A stretch of DNA of 64,000 nt. It comes from Neocallimastix lanati (nom. inval.) (taxonomy: Eukaryota; Neocallimastigomycota; Neocallimastigomycetes; Neocallimastigales; Neocallimastigaceae). The stretch lies in the NCBI GenBank assembly GCA_016946835.1, contig JACVTC010000046.1, positions 620,001 to 684,000 on the forward strand, given 5' to 3'. The notes under the pieces are model-generated. The model was not told the DNA's origin. It did no database searches and saw only the letters and a list, made by a program, of their open reading frames with translations. Positions 62,122-64,000 of the stretch are shown piece by piece; the stretch's first letter is position 1, and every line of letters begins with the position of its first letter. A program made the position numbers and the translations under genes.

Positions 62122-62879
62122 GCACGATCCCCTATAGTTTTATTTAGTTCCTAATCCTATTACAGTTATTTTTATTTTTATTTTTTTACTTATTATATAT
62201 TACTATTTATAAATATATATATCAATTATTTATAAAAATTACCTAATAATTGAAGGCATTGAAATAGATTATTTACTGCTGTAATTATAATAATTAACAA
62301 TAGTTATTTAATATATATATTTTTATAAAATATATAAAAAAATTAGGGTTAGTTTTGAATATCAAAAAAAAAAGATAATAATAATTAAAAAATATTAAAT
62401 AAATAAATAAATTATAAAATAAATAGATAAATAAATAAATAATAAAATAGAATAAATAAAAATAGTAAATACTTTTTATTATAATAATTATTAACTAAAA
62501 ATATATTTTTTATTTATTTTGATATAAATGTACTTGAATTTTATTTTTTTGAATATCAAAAAAAGATAATAATAAATAAAAAATGTTAATAAATAAATAA
62601 ATAATAAATAATTAAATAATTATAAAAATAATAAATATTTTTAATTATTTTGACAAAAGAAATTAACATAAATAGTAAATTAATACAAAAAATAATTTAT
62701 AAATATATAATAAATAATAATATATAATTAACTATAAAATTAATAATTAATATAAATATAAAAATAAATAAATAAATAAATAATTAATAAATAAAATTAA
62801 ATAAAAGATAATACATAATAAGTAATAAATAACAAGTAAATAATAATATATATATAAAAAAAATAAGATAGCTCAAAAT

Positions 62880-63250
62880 AATAAATAAATAATAATAAAT
62901 AAATAATAAATAATAAATAATCTATAATAAATAATAAATAATTAATAATATATAATAAATAATAAATAAATAATAAATAATAAATAATAGATAATAAATA
63001 ATAAATAATAAATAATAAATAATAGATAATAAATAATAAATAATAAATAATAAATAATAAATAATAAATAATAAACAATAAATAATAAATAATAAATAAT
63101 AAATAATGAATAATAAATAATAAATAATAATAAATAAATAAATAATGAATAATAAATAATAAATAATAAATAATGAATAATAAATAATAAATAATAAATA
63201 ATAAATAATAAATAATAAATAATAAATAATAAATAATAAATAATAAATAA
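62880..63250. repeat. (TAATAAA)n 7-bp satellite
   Basis: About 50 heptamer units with TAGA/TGAA variants. It is the complementary orientation of the 60945-61260 array. Confidence 0.9.
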
Positions 63251-63699
63251 ATTAAATTAATTATTAATAATTCATAATAATAATTTGAATAATAATAAAA
63301 TTGATAATAATAATAATTAGAATAATAAAATTAATAATTAATAACAAATAAAATAATTAATATTAATAATTATGTAATTTTATAATATAATAATGAAATT
63401 TATTACTGATCATTTATTAAAATCATTTATTAAAACCTACCATATATAACCTTTTTTGGCTAAATTATTTTCATAATAAATTCCACTATTAAAAATAAAT
63501 AAAAAATAAAAAAATGTTAATGAAGTTTATTATTATTTATTAAAACTTTTTAGATTATTTTTTGTTATGATTATATATTTTTTTTATTTTAAAATGTAGT
63601 AATATTAAATAACTAATAAATAATAGTAATTTGTAACAATAATTAATTAAAAACAATAAACAATATATAATATAATAAATAATAAATATTAATGATATA

Positions 63700-63860
63700 T
63701 ACTAAATAAATAATAAATAATAAATATAAATAATAAATAATGAAAAATAAATAAATAATAAATAATAAATAATAATAAATGATAATAAATAATAAATAAA
63801 TAATAAATGATAAATAATAAATAATAAATAATAAATAATAAATAAATAATAAATAATATA
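63700..63860. repeat. (TAATAAA)n 7-bp satellite, second block
   Basis: About 20 imperfect heptamer units, same orientation as 62880-63250. Confidence 0.85.
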
Positions 63861-64000
63861 TTTAATCATAATATTAATAAATAATAATATAATAAATAGA
63901 TGTCATAGGTTTAATTAATTAATTCTCTTTATATTAAGAAAAAAAAAGTAAAATTAAAAAGTAATAATAAGGCTTATAAATAATTAATATTTATAAAATC

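Larger units (their letters stand above)
62122..64000. other. Satellite-rich gene-free end of window
   Basis: Apart from the two heptamer blocks, the sequence is AT-only with AAATA/TAAATA motifs. A more complex stretch 63410-63485 (AAAACCTACCATATATAACC) gives no coding run. No gene seen to the window end. Confidence 0.6.

Noticed and set aside
62797-63078. 93-residue Tyr/Leu/Ile-repeat frame
   Set aside because: It is the translation of the 7-bp satellite.

Overview
This is an extremely AT-rich (clearly above 80% A+T by eye) eukaryotic nuclear window. It is full of homopolymer runs and microsatellites, with short AT-only GT..AG introns in compact genes. The gene content is fungal: MTC1 (a fungal-type family), EDC3, an eL43 ribosomal protein, a Rho GTPase and EMC4. 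Lineages that keep SLBP and have FLYWCH-type elements also fit. The composition plus a decayed Cys/Gly-Tyr-Tyr-rich fragment resembling scaffoldin repeats point to an anaerobic gut fungus (Neocallimastigomycota). That assignment is inference and I cannot name a genus.

Layout. 1-5.7 kb: the 3' part of a TCERG1/CA150-like WW-FF protein with an RS tail, facing a convergent histone stem-loop binding protein (SLBP). 6.8 kb: the gamma-tubulin recruiter MZT1. 7.6 kb: a solo LTR. 10.5-11.9 kb: an eight-exon sigma-like glutathione S-transferase. 12.6-15.9 kb: a less AT-rich graveyard with the 3' end of a LINE, an unidentified dispersed coding relic, a MITE-like element and the scaffoldin-like pseudogene. 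19.3-20.6 kb: an LTR, a Ty1/copia protease relic and a FLYWCH-type relic. 21.5-22.1 kb: a tiny R-SNARE. 25.3-29.5 kb: the decapping enhancer EDC3 in 11 exons. 30.6-31.1 kb: a second copy of the unidentified relic. 33.6-34.3 kb: an unrecognised 189-residue protein. 36.1-37.8 kb: ATG3. 39.3-41.1 kb: MTC1. 42.7-44.4 kb: a Rho GTPase. 45.6-47.8 kb: a decayed Ty1/copia element with two LTRs and a polypurine tract. 48.5-49.9 kb: a single-pass membrane protein with a Cys-rich ectodomain and a cytoplasmic SH3 domain. 52.4-53.8 kb: ribosomal protein eL43. 54.7-56.0 kb: LINE/other relics including an endonuclease segment. 57.2-58.9 kb: EMC4. 59.3-60.9 kb: relics and an inverted partial EMC4 duplicate. 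61-64 kb: long 7-bp satellite arrays and a MITE-like element.

The genes are unrelated housekeeping functions (transcription/splicing, histone mRNA, spindle, redox, secretion, mRNA decay, autophagy, signalling, translation, ER insertion). There is no operon-like or cluster logic. Exon structures below were derived by hand from GT/AG sites, codon phase and family conservation. Where phases close exactly and the protein length matches the family, they are reliable. I found no convincing new biological system. The most unusual points are the eL43 start (an ATG-only exon followed by a 6-nt microexon), a start codon split by an intron in the R-SNARE, the inverted EMC4 duplication, the SLBP, and the unrecognised protein at 33.6 kb.
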